Below, in pieces: positions 1 to 9,100 of a stretch of DNA of 25,514 nucleotides. Position 1 is the first letter of the stretch. Each line of letters opens with the position of its first letter. The DNA is taken from NCBI GenBank assembly GCA_023246565.1, contig JAHFIE010000005.1:1-25514 (forward strand), written 5' to 3'. Position numbers and translations under genes: made by a program. Source of the stretch: Candidatus Magasanikiibacteriota bacterium (GTDB taxonomy: Bacteria; Patescibacteriota; Patescibacteriia; Magasanikbacterales; UBA922). The notes under the pieces are model-generated. The model saw only the letters and a program-made list of their open reading frames with translations, was not told the origin of the DNA and made no database searches.

Positions 1-1
1 T

Positions 2-172
2 TTTAATAATAAACGTGCCATGGTACGCCCATGGATTCAAGCATTTCATACAGGGGCATATTATAGTGCAAATAAGATCCGCGCTCAAATTGATGCAGTT
101 GAGAAATATCCGAACGGGGGATGGTTGTTGTGGAATTCCAGTAATCGGTATACGAGCGCGGGATTGAAATGA
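2..172 (+). CDS. C-terminal end of a DUF4015-type putative glycoside hydrolase (partial)
   Basis: The window opens inside this gene; an open frame from base 2 gives 56 residues before TGA at 170-172. The tail includes RPWIQAFHTGAYYSANKIRA and then GGWLLWNSSNRY. This is the typical end of the DUF4015 (PF13200) putative glycosyl hydrolase family, a TIM-barrel-like domain found widely in Patescibacteria and Firmicutes, often on exported proteins. Substrate and catalytic residues lie upstream of the window and cannot be judged. Codon use is AT-rich like the backbone. No hairpin terminator is visible after the stop. The family call is fairly sure from the RPW-QAF and GWLLWN-NRY signatures; the enzyme activity is not. 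Confidence 0.72.
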   Translation, partial: FNNKRAMVRPWIQAFHTGAYYSANKIRAQIDAVEKYPNGGWLLWNSSNRYTSAGLK

Positions 173-182
173 ATTTTTTTAG

Positions 183-191
183 TTATCCACA
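183..191 (+). promoter_or_regulatory. Perfect DnaA-box sequence
   Basis: TTATCCACA, identical to the strong bacterial DnaA box, lies in the gap between the DUF4015 gene and the first GC-rich segment. A second intergenic copy sits at 13522-13530 on the other strand, near the second insertion. A third copy at 3205-3213 is inside a coding region. No cluster of boxes or AT-rich unwinding tract is seen, so this is a possible DnaA-binding site and not an origin call. Confidence 0.4.
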
Positions 192-208
192 CTTTTTTGG
201 CTTAACCT

Positions 209-237
209 TTGCTAATTGATTAATCTCTTGATAAGAT
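209..237 (+). promoter_or_regulatory. Probable promoter of the GC-rich secreted-protein gene
   Basis: TTGCTA at 209-214 and TAAGAT at 232-237 are separated by 17 nt, each matching the sigma70 consensus at 4 of 6 places. The start of transcription would fall near 244, almost where the base composition switches from AT-rich to GC-rich. The foreign gene may therefore be driven by a backbone promoter. This is inference from hexamers only. Confidence 0.4.
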
Positions 238-252
238 CATCTGTATGTTCGG

Positions 253-272
253 CTGACCACGGGGTTGGTCGG
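253..272 (+). other. 5'-leader stem-loop of the 316-927 gene
   Basis: CTGACCA (253-259), loop CGGGGT, then TGGTCGG (266-272) form a 7-bp stem that needs one U-G pair on the plus strand, where the gene is read. It would sit about 40 nt before the ribosome site of the downstream gene. It may be a leader structure of the foreign transcript; no known riboswitch class is recognised. Confidence 0.3.
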
Positions 273-315
273 ACTTTGTTTCTAGGCATCCTGGATTTTC
301 TGATGGAGGTTCTCC

Positions 316-927
316 TTGAGAACGTTTCACCGTTTCCGTCGTCGCACCGTCCTCCTGACGGTGCTCACCCTGATGGCGCTGCTCGCGCCGCCGGCCTTCG
401 CGGGCATGGTTCCGATCACGGATGAGGAGGTCGCCGCGGACTCGACGGCCGCTCTCTGGATCTGGGAGGCAGACCACGAGGTCATCGGCACGAGCGAGTT
501 CCCGCCGACCGGCTTCATCGTCTGCACCACCGACGGCAAGGCCACGACGCTCATCGGCCCGAGCCCCGGTACCGCGATGGACGACAACGCTGCGGCCGCG
601 CCCAACACGGAGGAGCCCACGCTCTCCACGGAGGTCGCCAACATGGCAACCGCCGACAAGGTGACGGGCAGCGACAGCACGACGCCGACGGCAACGACGA
701 GCCCGACTGCTTCCGCGTGCGACGACACGGCGGCCGGCTTCATCTCGACGACGCAGCCTGCGACGATGGGCAGCGCCGACAACATCACGGAGACGCTCGA
801 CGACGGGATCGACGGGCACCCCGCGGCTGGCTACAAGCTCACCGGGCACCGTGTGCTCAACGAGCCGCTGCTGCCGGACGGTGGCAGCTTTGCCGCGCCG
901 CAGAGCTCCGTGAGCTACACGCCGTAG
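316..927 (+). CDS. Secreted Thr/Ala/Asp-rich protein of unknown function (foreign)
   Basis: This is a 203-residue product with a clear Sec signal peptide: basic MRTFHRFRRR, a hydrophobic run, then APPAFA before the likely cleavage at about residue 29-30. The mature part is low-complexity, rich in Thr, Ala, Ser and Asp, with two Cys and no recognisable domain. The start is TTG at 316, chosen because GGAGG at 305-309 lies at proper spacing and the signal peptide begins there. GC-rich codons and the strong ribosome site contrast with neighbouring backbone genes. It stands alone, with the promoter at 209-237 and palindromes after the stop that could end transcription. A long Arg-rich frame on the opposite strand is a by-product of high GC. 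The function is unknown. Confidence 0.6.
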   Translation: MRTFHRFRRRTVLLTVLTLMALLAPPAFAGMVPITDEEVAADSTAALWIWEADHEVIGTSEFPPTGFIVCTTDGKATTLIGPSPGTAMDDNAAAAPNTEEPTLSTEVANMATADKVTGSDSTTPTATTSPTASACDDTAAGFISTTQPATMGSADNITETLDDGIDGHPAAGYKLTGHRVLNEPLLPDGGSFAAPQSSVSYTP

Positions 928-1002
928 GTGCCACCGAGCACCGAGGCGTTCTCCGCCACTCCTGATCCCTCTGGATCTCGCCCCCCGTGAAGACTCTGTT
1001 CC

Positions 1003-1020
1003 GCTCACGATCGTGTGAGC
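1003..1020 (+). other. Small perfect hairpin after the foreign secreted-protein gene
   Basis: GCTCAC and GTGAGC flank a 6-nt loop, three bases before the larger nested palindrome. There is no U-run, so it is not a standard terminator by itself; it may be part of the 3' end of the foreign transcript or of the insertion end. Confidence 0.3.
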
Positions 1021-1022
1021 CG

Positions 1023-1096
1023 AAGCCCACTTCGCCCAACATCCTCTGATTATCATGTCTGATTATTAGAGGAAGGAGGATTTGCGAAGTGGGCTT
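1023..1096 (+). repeat. Nested long palindrome at the right edge of GC-rich segment 1
   Basis: The outer arms AAGCCCACTTCGC (1023-1035) and GCGAAGTGGGCTT (1084-1096) are perfect 13-bp complements. Inside them, CCTCTGATTATCA (1043-1055) and TGATTATTAGAGG (1060-1072) form a second 13-bp stem around a 4-nt loop. This inner stem has one G-U pair on the plus strand and one U-U mismatch. An asymmetric unpaired stretch (7 and 11 nt) separates the two stems. The stem is followed by TTTGTGTT. It could be a transcript end or an insertion-end structure. Confidence 0.55.
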
Positions 1097-1181
1097 TGTG
1101 TTATATACTTAAAAAGTCTTGTAAAAAATTTGAGACTTGTTTATATCTATCTCAATTGAGCTGTGTCATACTCATCGAGAC

Positions 1182-1259
1182 TGTCATTCTGGCGAAAGCC
1201 AGAATCTAGTATTTATTTATAGAATTACACACTGGATTCTGGCTTTCGCCAGAATGACA
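1182..1259. repeat. REP/MITE-like inverted repeat with self-complementary arms
   Basis: Two 28-bp arms (1182-1209 and 1232-1259) are inverted copies with a single mismatch, separated by 22 AT-rich bases. Each arm holds its own hairpin, TTCTGGC-GAAA-GCCAGAA, so the element can fold in two ways. Dispersed repeats of the type TCATTC...GAAA...GAAT are common in many bacterial genomes as REP-like or MITE-like units. A short leftover resembling an arm end (AGAATGACA) occurs again near 1318-1326. Most of the 1097-1384 gap is otherwise plain AT-rich sequence. Confidence 0.75.
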
Positions 1260-1384
1260 CCATTCAACAATAAATTTCAACTGGAGTTTATTCCGACCTG
1301 GCTTTTTGACAGCAGAATAGAATGACAAGAAATATTACTATGATTATAAACAACGCTCGCAATTCATATTATTAAGTTAAATTT

Positions 1385-1413
1385 TTTACAGCGTAACCTA
1401 TCCATTTTGTATT
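1385..1413 (+). promoter_or_regulatory. rsmA promoter, probably leaderless
   Basis: TTTACA (1385-1390), 17-nt spacer, TGTATT (1408-1413). Only 6 nt separate the -10 box from the ATG at 1420, so transcription should begin at or within a base or two of the start codon. No ribosome site precedes the ATG, in line with a leaderless mRNA. Confidence 0.5.
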
Positions 1414-1419
1414 TTCCCC

Positions 1420-2331
1420 ATGCTCTACACTGATCTGCTCAAACCCGCAACACTCAAAAAACTTTGTTTTGAATCTGGTTTTGAACCAAGTAAGTCGTTT
1501 GGTCAAAATTATCTCATTACTGATCGGCCGATCAAAGCAATGATCGAAACAGCTCACCTTGAACGCACGGATACCATCATTGAAATTGGTCCAGGTTTTG
1601 GTGTGCTTACCTTGGCTCTCGCAGAACGAGTACAAAAAGTAATCAGTTTTGAAATTGAACAAACATTGTTAGAGTATTGGCAAGAACAACAAAAAGAATA
1701 TCCGAATATTGATATTGTTTGGGGAGATGTGCTGCATCACATAACAAAAAAAGTGTTTGAACTTTCTCAAGATAAAAAACAAACTAGTAAAAAAAATTCA
1801 GAAATAGTGCACAATACCCCATACAAAGTTATAGCCAATTTACCGTATCAAATTACTGCTCGTGCGATCCGTACCATACTTGAGCTTGATCCTTTGCCAG
1901 AAATTATTGTGCTCATGGTTCAAAAAGAAGTTGCCACGCGTATCTGTGCTCCCTTGGGTGGAAAACATCAAAAAGGTCAGCACGATACTGAGGTTGGAAT
2001 TTTATCTGTCGCTGTTCAATATTATGGTCAACCACGACTGATTACTCATGTTTCAAAAGGTTGTTTTTGGCCCAGTCCAAACGTTGATTCTGCAGTTATC
2101 GCGATTGAACATCTGCGTTCACGACCAGGTGCCGAAGCTTTTTTTCGCGTAGTCCGGGCTGGTTTCGCACACAAACGAAAAATTTTAGCGAGTAATCTTG
2201 CTGGTACTCTCAATATTCCATCTGAAACCGTTCGTCAGATCATCCGTGACATAACCGGAAATGAGAAAATACGAGCAGAACAATTGACTGTGGATCAATG
2301 GGAGAAAATTGTTCACCAGTTGATCCAATAA
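1420..2331 (+). CDS. rsmA: 16S rRNA (adenine1518/1519-N6)-dimethyltransferase RsmA/KsgA
   Basis: The 303-residue length fits the family. The product dimethylates two adjacent adenines near the 3' end of 16S rRNA during late 30S assembly, using S-adenosylmethionine. Visible motifs are FGQNYL (about residues 27-32) at the N-terminus, the SAM-binding loop IEIGPGFGVLT (54-64), the acidic FEIE, GDVL, and the catalytic NLPYQIT near residue 140 (NLPY class). A C-terminal helical domain with the FWPSPNVDSAVI signature follows. A Lys/Ser-rich insert of about 15 residues precedes NLPY, at around residues 115-130. The ATG at 1420 places the conserved block at the normal distance, and the promoter lies right before it. 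The gene points in the same direction as the TSP3 and giant genes, but these have their own promoter. Confidence 0.95.
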   Translation: MLYTDLLKPATLKKLCFESGFEPSKSFGQNYLITDRPIKAMIETAHLERTDTIIEIGPGFGVLTLALAERVQKVISFEIEQTLLEYWQEQQKEYPNIDIVWGDVLHHITKKVFELSQDKKQTSKKNSEIVHNTPYKVIANLPYQITARAIRTILELDPLPEIIVLMVQKEVATRICAPLGGKHQKGQHDTEVGILSVAVQYYGQPRLITHVSKGCFWPSPNVDSAVIAIEHLRSRPGAEAFFRVVRAGFAHKRKILASNLAGTLNIPSETVRQIIRDITGNEKIRAEQLTVDQWEKIVHQLIQ

Positions 2332-2335
2332 TAAT

Positions 2336-2364
2336 TTGTGGCTAATTATTTTTTTTGGTATACT
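2336..2364 (+). promoter_or_regulatory. Promoter of the TSP3-repeat / giant protein operon
   Basis: TTGTGG (2336-2341), 17-nt spacer, TATACT (2359-2364) with an extended TGG just before the -10 box. It begins four bases after the rsmA stop. The start of transcription would be near 2371, giving a leader of roughly 50 nt, unlike the leaderless genes nearby. Confidence 0.5.
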
Positions 2365-2419
2365 CGTAATCTGAAAGCGTAATCATACCAGTTCATAATT
2401 ATTTGGTTCACAGGCCACT

Positions 2420-3115
2420 ATGGCCGATCCAGTTTTGCATCATGGGTTCAGTCGCGAGCAGAAGATTGGATTTATCTTCATGCTCATTTTTGCGATTCTT
2501 ACCGTAAGTCTTGGTGCTCTTCAATTGCGCAATACCATCTATGGTCCGTTTGTGATACGACCAAAACAAACATCCTCACTCGAAACTATTGCAACGAATG
2601 ATGAAGCACGTCTCAAAAGTATTGATACTGACCATGATGCCATTAATGATTATGACGAGTTGTATCTGTACGAAACCAGTCCGTATTTACCCGATACTGA
2701 TTCAGATAGTGTGAATGATAAAACTGAAATTGATCGGGGGAGTGATCCATTGTGCCCTGAAGGAAAACAATGTGCAGCTGAAGCAGCACTACCCGCTGCA
2801 CCATCGACCACGTTTGCCTCGCCGTTAATCAAAGAGTCACCAACACCTACAGATGTATTGAATGTTACGCAACAATTATCCGGTAATAATCCCTCACAAA
2901 AAGAAGTAAGTGATATTCAAAAGATCATTGCTGATCCAGTTCAGTTACGCGCGCTCATTTTAAGTACGGGTAAAATTGATCAAGCATCACTTGATAAAAT
3001 CGATGATGCAACACTCCAAAAAATGGCGCAGACTATTTTTGCGGGAAATGGTGCCGAAGCCCAAACATCAGCGTCAGTTACTGCAACCAAGACTTCCAGT
3101 ACTTCTGCACAGTAA
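2420..3115 (+). CDS. Membrane-anchored protein with thrombospondin type-3 calcium-binding repeats
   Basis: This 231-residue product has one N-terminal membrane segment (about residues 15-38, IGFIFMLIFAILTVSLGAL) and an outward domain. Residues about 73-110 carry acidic repeats DTDHDAINDYDEL and DTDSDSVNDKTEID, the D-x-D-x-D-x-x-x-D pattern of TSP3 / EF-hand-like calcium loops, ending in a Cys pair (LCPEGKQC). A Pro/Ala/Thr linker and a helical C-terminal part (about 150-205) follow, then a Ser/Thr tail. The stop is only three bases before the giant gene, so both are surely one transcript and probably act together at the cell surface. Calcium binding follows from the motif; the role is not known. 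TSP3-repeat proteins of this form are frequent in Patescibacteria. Confidence 0.75.
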   Translation: MADPVLHHGFSREQKIGFIFMLIFAILTVSLGALQLRNTIYGPFVIRPKQTSSLETIATNDEARLKSIDTDHDAINDYDELYLYETSPYLPDTDSDSVNDKTEIDRGSDPLCPEGKQCAAEAALPAAPSTTFASPLIKESPTPTDVLNVTQQLSGNNPSQKEVSDIQKIIADPVQLRALILSTGKIDQASLDKIDDATLQKMAQTIFAGNGAEAQTSASVTATKTSSTSAQ

Positions 3116-3118
3116 TCT

Positions 3119-6100
3119 ATGTTTATTTACCAAAAACATATTCGGAAATCAGTGGTTACTCTGTGCATAACCTTACTTTTGGTAACACAAACTGTCGTTT
3201 TATTTTATCCACAACCAACCAAAGCCGTTGGTGCTCCTGATGTGGTCGCAGCCTTAAGTGGTAAATGGAGTGCTGACGCTATTGTCGATGGATTATTATC
3301 TGCTTCTTTAGGTGCTTTGGTGAATGGTTTTTCTTATTTCATGCGCAAACTTGCCTATGATACTGCGACCTATGTTGCTTCTGGCGGCAAGGGTCAAGGC
3401 GCGTTGGCATTCCAACAAGGTGCTGGTTCATATTTTAAAACCGTTGCGCTCGATAGTGTTGCTTCCACGGTTGAACAATTTGGTTCTCCGTTTGGACTGA
3501 ATCTTTGTAAACCACCGGATTTAAAATTTCAAGTTTTTCTTCAAGTAGGTATTCGAAAATTATATGCTGACCCTGGACAAGGTGGACCAGCACCAAAATG
3601 TAGTTGGAGTGATTTTCAAAAAAATTGGGATGGCTACGCAGATAAATTTGGTGATAGAGCCATTGACGCAGCTTCAAATGCTTTTTCAAGCGCGCTCAAA
3701 GTTAACCAAAGTGATTTTGGTGTTGCTTTGGATTTGTTGGGTAAGGTTGATCGATTGAATGCCGAGGCTGTTGCCGGAGCAGAAACATCACGTCTTGAGG
3801 GAAAGGGTTTCAAAGCGGTTACGGGTTTGATTTCAGGTGATATAAAAACTCCTGCCGCAGTGATTGAAGAAGAAACCAAAGCTTTGACTGGTGGTAAACA
3901 AACAGATCTAACCTCACAACAGATCGCTGGTATTTACGGCGCTGGTATGTGGCAGGTTATTCCAGCCGCAGCCGGAGTTTTTGTGAATACACTTACTTCG
4001 CAATTGTTACAAAAAGTTTTAACTGATGGATTATTCCCTGATGCTTCTGGCGGCGGCGGGGGAGGTGGTAGTGCGATTGAAGGCATAACCAGTGGATTTT
4101 CCAGTGCTCCAAATCAAAATCGTCAATTAGCAGAGACAGCATTTAATTTTTTGTTTACTGCGGTTCCAGCTCAAGAATTATCCATTTATCCACTCATGGA
4201 AGAATTTAATAATTGTCCGGATAATCCAGGTTTGAATAATTGTGTGGCTGATGCTGGTCTGGTAAAAGGCGTAAAGCAAGCTGCTACGGGCAGACCTTTG
4301 ACCATTCGTGAAGCCATGCAGAGTAAAGAAGGTGTGTTACATCCTGATTGGCCCCTTATTCCACCGACGCGCGAAGTTGATAATGTTATTGATAAAAAAA
4401 GTGGCACGCGTTGTTTTCAACAAAAATATTGTTATTCGAATTTACAAAAATTACGGAGATCAAGAATTTTGCCCCTTGGTTTTGAAATTGCAGCGCTTAA
4501 AGCTGATCCGGACAAACCAGAAGATTGGACGCTTGAAAAAGTAGTGAAGGGTTTTGAAGATTGTAATCCCGCGACTGGCGCGGCTGATGCCAAACATCCG
4601 TATTGTCATTTGATTGATCCGAATTGGGTTATTCGTCTTCCTGAACCACGTTGTGAATCAAAAGTATATGGTCCGAATTTAGTTTCAGATAATAATCCAA
4701 CACGCCGACAAGAATGTGCTGATGTTGCCACGTGTATTGCTGAAGATGCACAAGGACATTGTCTCGGAAATTATGGCTATTGTCTTCGAGAAAAAAATAC
4801 CTGGCGTTTAACCGGCAGTGCTTGTCCAGCGCATTTTAATACCTGTAAAACCTATACCAATAGCAAGGATGCAACATCAGTATCGTATCTTTCTCGTACC
4901 CTTGATTTTGGTCAATGTAATCAGCAGTCTGTTGGTTGTCGTGCCTATAGTTTGGAAGTAAAACCTGATGGAGTGTGGCGTTCAAGTGCTGAATCTATTG
5001 ATGTGGCGAAAGAAACATTAACCGGGAGAAGTCATACCATTTATTTTAATGATGCAATCAAAAATTATTCTTGTCCCTTGAGTGCCGAAGGATGTAGTGC
5101 TGTGTATCGTGCCAATGATGATGGTACCAAAGGAGAAACTTTGTATCTCAAAAAAGCTTTGGGACCATTATTTAATGCTTGTTATTTGGTTGATGATGCT
5201 ATTCAACCGAGTAAAAAAGTTTGGCCAAGTTCAGTTACTGACTTGCAGACGATTGCCAAACGACCCAATGCTGCAGCGTGTAATCCCTTATCAACCACGT
5301 CAACATTGGCAGTAGCTTGTCTTGAAAATGAAGTTGGGTGCGAGGCATATATACCGGCTGATGGTGGTGACATCGTAACCGGCATTGTTGGTGCTAACGA
5401 GTGCCCATCGTCATGTGTGGGGTATGAAACATTTAAACAAGAACAACCAATGAATAAGGGAGCCTTTGAACCAACAGCCTTTCCTTTGTACTTTATTCCG
5501 GGTCAAGCCACGCAATGTTCACCAAGTTATGATGGTTGTAGCGAATTTACGAATATTGATACAGCACAGGCTGGTGGCGAGACCTTGGAATATTATTCTG
5601 ATTTGCAATATTGTGAAAAACCAAACGGGACCAATGAAAAAACCTATTACTCGTGGGAAGGAACCATAAGCCAGGGGTATGTACTTCGTCTCCATAAATT
5701 ATTACCCATAAGCCCTGATCCAGCTGTTCGCTACAGTTCAGTTTTCATTACGGCACTCAAATTTACTCCAGAAGTTACTGCTGCAGAAGAAACCGCAATC
5801 AAAACTGCTTTTTCTGCTGGTCCAGCCTATGTTGAAGATAGTAAAACTGCGTTAATTGATAATTATTTTTCTTGTAATGAAACAACATACCAAGCTGCGT
5901 TACAAAATCCTTATGGCTCAAATGTTGCTGATGCTGATTGTCGAGCTCTCTATGATGATAAAGGAGTGGTATATTATCGATTACTAACCAAAACACTTTC
6001 AGTTTCGCCTAGTTGTCATCCACTTCGAAAAACCGAAGGTTTTCTCTACGATGAACCTGCACTCAATGGCAATAAACCACTCTGTGATGCAAAGGGTGGT

Positions 6101-9100
6101 GATTGGAATGTGGCCAATAATACCTGTCGTCTCTGCTATAACGGTGGTATTTACAACAACGGCTCTTGTATATACTGGACCACATCACAATCAAATGATG
6201 ATAAATCTTGTCCCCGAGAAGCTGCTGGATGTCGCTCATACACGGGTAAGGCCGCGCTCAATCTGTATCCTATTCTTGAGAGTAAATTTGAACCATCACC
6301 TGACGCAACGTCGACAGCACTTCTGGACGCCAAACTTAATTGGAGTACGGGTACGATAAAACCCGAGTCATTAACCGTGGGGCAATATTCATTGCAGGTT
6401 AATGACACGAATCTTGATTATGCTTTTACTTCCAATACTCTTGAAAAAAATAAATTTTATCAATTGGAATTTTGGGCCAGGGGTAATCCACAAAATTTGG
6501 ATATAGCCTTGGTCAATAAAATTGATAACGCAGTCATTGGTAATCCTTTTACGTTTGATTTGATAACGAAAACCGGGGTAAAAGCCCCTATTGGCCAGAC
6601 CTGGCAGCAATACACGCTTGGTCCTATTGAATTTACTGGTGATGGTGCTCAGAGTATTTTGCTTCGCTTTACGCGTTCCATGGTTCCTCCTGGAGCTCCT
6701 GCAGCACCGTATTATTTGGATAATGTTCGACTTACTCGAATCAATAGTAAACAAACTCTTATTAAAAATTCATGGAAACGACCCATTGCCATTGGTGAAC
6801 AAGTGGTTCAAGCTGATGCACCGATCGAATGTGATGCCAATCCAACTGATGGATTGCCCGGAGCTGCTTTAAGTTGTCGTGCGTATACTGATAGCTTTAC
6901 TAATCCCATGAATACAACGGGATTTGATCAACTTTGTCGTCCAGAAGCTGTTGGTTGTTCAGCGCTCTTTGATAGTCAAAATACCTTGAGTACCGAAAGT
7001 GCACTTGGTTATAATTTGTGGTGTGTGGGGAATAGTGGTACTGAGTGTACGCTCACAATCGCGACCGAGGAAATTGGAAAATGTACGGTTCCTGTTGGAG
7101 AAGCAGGTTGCTATGTCCCGAAGACCACGCTTTCAGAATCAGTTATAGAATTTTTACGTCAGCATACTGATTCTACAGCTCTTGTAGCTTCCACGATTAT
7201 TATTCCAGCTGACACACCGACCACAACACCGCTCTATCTAACGTATCAAAAGAAATTTACCTGTGATGCGGGACAGGTTGGTTGTCAAAAAGTAGCTCTT
7301 GAAGAACAAGTTTTACCAACGAGTAATTCTTCTGGATCATTTCAATTTTCTGAGTATACGTATCGCAATAATCCCGATCTGTATGATCAGATTTTATGCG
7401 GTGAAAAACAAGTTGGTTGCAGTCAATTTAAATCAGATACGACCATAACCTTTTTCAAAGATCCGAAAGCAACCGGTGGAAAATTATGTGTGTATAAAGA
7501 CCAGGTAGAGCTCGGTGGAGTAAAAGTTTCTGGTTGGTTCAAGGAAGATGTTGGACGGTGTGATCATCAAAAAGATATTCTCTGTAAACAAGACAGTGAT
7601 TGTGGGGCAGAACACAAGTGTACTGATATTGGTGCTGTGGCGTGCTACCCGGATTATCAGACCGCGGGCGGGGATTATGGAATATGGTCAAATAAATCAC
7701 CTGGGTATACCGGAGCAATTGGTGTGTGCCCGTCTGAATACAATCAATGTACTGAATTGCTTGATCGGGCAGATACGAGTAATAAAGATGAACCAGGTAA
7801 ATCTTACTTTGTTATTTTTAATAATGCGCTCCGCAATAGTGCAAAAGATTGTAATGGACAAGCAAGTCTGAAAGATGGTTGTGTTTTGTTTGACCAAACT
7901 GAGAATCCGAATAAATTATATGATGCTTCGGCTACCTACGAAGCAGCCACATCAACGAATCCAAAGTATGGACCGGTGGATCTTAAGAGCGCAAAAAATT
8001 CTGCAGAGAATGACAGTAATGTACTCTTGAAAGTGCAACATAATCGTGAATGTAGTGAATGGTTATCGTGTAAGAATATGGTGTCGGTGCAAGACGGCAA
8101 AGAAGAACGAAAAATTTGTTATGAGTATAAGAGTTGTCGGAAACTCAATGGAATTTTAGAATGTTCTGACTGGTCAAATTCATCTGATTTTGTCTTTAGT
8201 CCTTTGACCGAAGACGTTTACACGAGTCGGGATAGTTCTTGGTATGGTGAAGATTATTCTGGGTATTCTTTATTTGGTCAATTCCCAATTAGTAATCTCA
8301 CCTATGTTTCTATCGATAAAGACCCGATTCATTATGCCGCGTATCACATGAGTGAATTTGTGTATGGTGCTGACGCTGATTCGCTCGGTTGCAAAAATAA
8401 TGGTAAACCAAACTGGGCAATGTGTGGGTTTGGGAATGGGGGACGGTGCTATCAACAAAAATGTATTTATCCACTTGATGGCATGTTCCCCAAAGAAGCT
8501 GTGACGGATAAACAAATTGTTAGCCTCCTTGATGGAGCTTCGTGCAAGACCTATCCCGAAGCTGATTCACCGTTTAGCCGAGCAGTTGCTGCATCAGGAG
8601 AGAGTAATGCTACTGCTTTGAAACCCGTGAATAAAAGTAAACAAGAAGCAGAACTTTTGTCACGGTTTGAATTTAAGAATAAAAGTCCTGGTTATGAAGG
8701 AGCAAATGTTTGTCAAGATGGTGAATGTTCATGCTATTACAAAAAAGTAACGTACAAAACTCCGGGTCGAATAGATTATTGGGATGGTAATCGACAAGAT
8801 ATTCCAGCAAAAGTTCCTGGTGTTTGTGTTGGTGGAACAAAAGATGGCAGTGTTTGTGTGGCAGACCTTGATTGTTCTTCGTCTGAAGGTGGTACGGTGG
8901 TTTCGAGTGGTATTTGTTCACCGGTCAAAAATACTGAGATCCGTCAGGGTTTATTGGGCACCTGTTTGGAATATGATCTGAGTCGTCCGATTGATGTGGC
9001 TGGCAAAAAACAATTTCCTTGTCTTACCTGGCTCCCCCTCAACACCGCGGCCAGCGGTATTGACCCCTATGGCAATAAGCAAAATGCCGGGTATTCACCA

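Larger units (their letters stand above)
243..1096 (+). other. GC-rich foreign segment 1 (single-gene island)
   Basis: Base composition jumps sharply at about 243 and falls back after 1096. The segment holds one gene (316-927) with GC-rich third positions, a strong ribosome site and a TTG start, all unlike the backbone. Its right end is a nested palindrome (1023-1096). Inner edges carry TTCGGCT near 249-255 and the inverted copy AGCCGAA at 1018-1024, which may be chance. I found no target duplication, integrase or transposase, so the mechanism of entry is unknown. An assembly join cannot be excluded from sequence alone. Confidence 0.6.

Noticed and set aside
220..1056. Long Arg-rich frame on the minus strand opposite the secreted-protein gene
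   Set aside because: High-GC antisense frame with no ribosome site, no domain and a skewed Arg/Gly content; the plus-strand gene has a signal peptide and GGAGG site.
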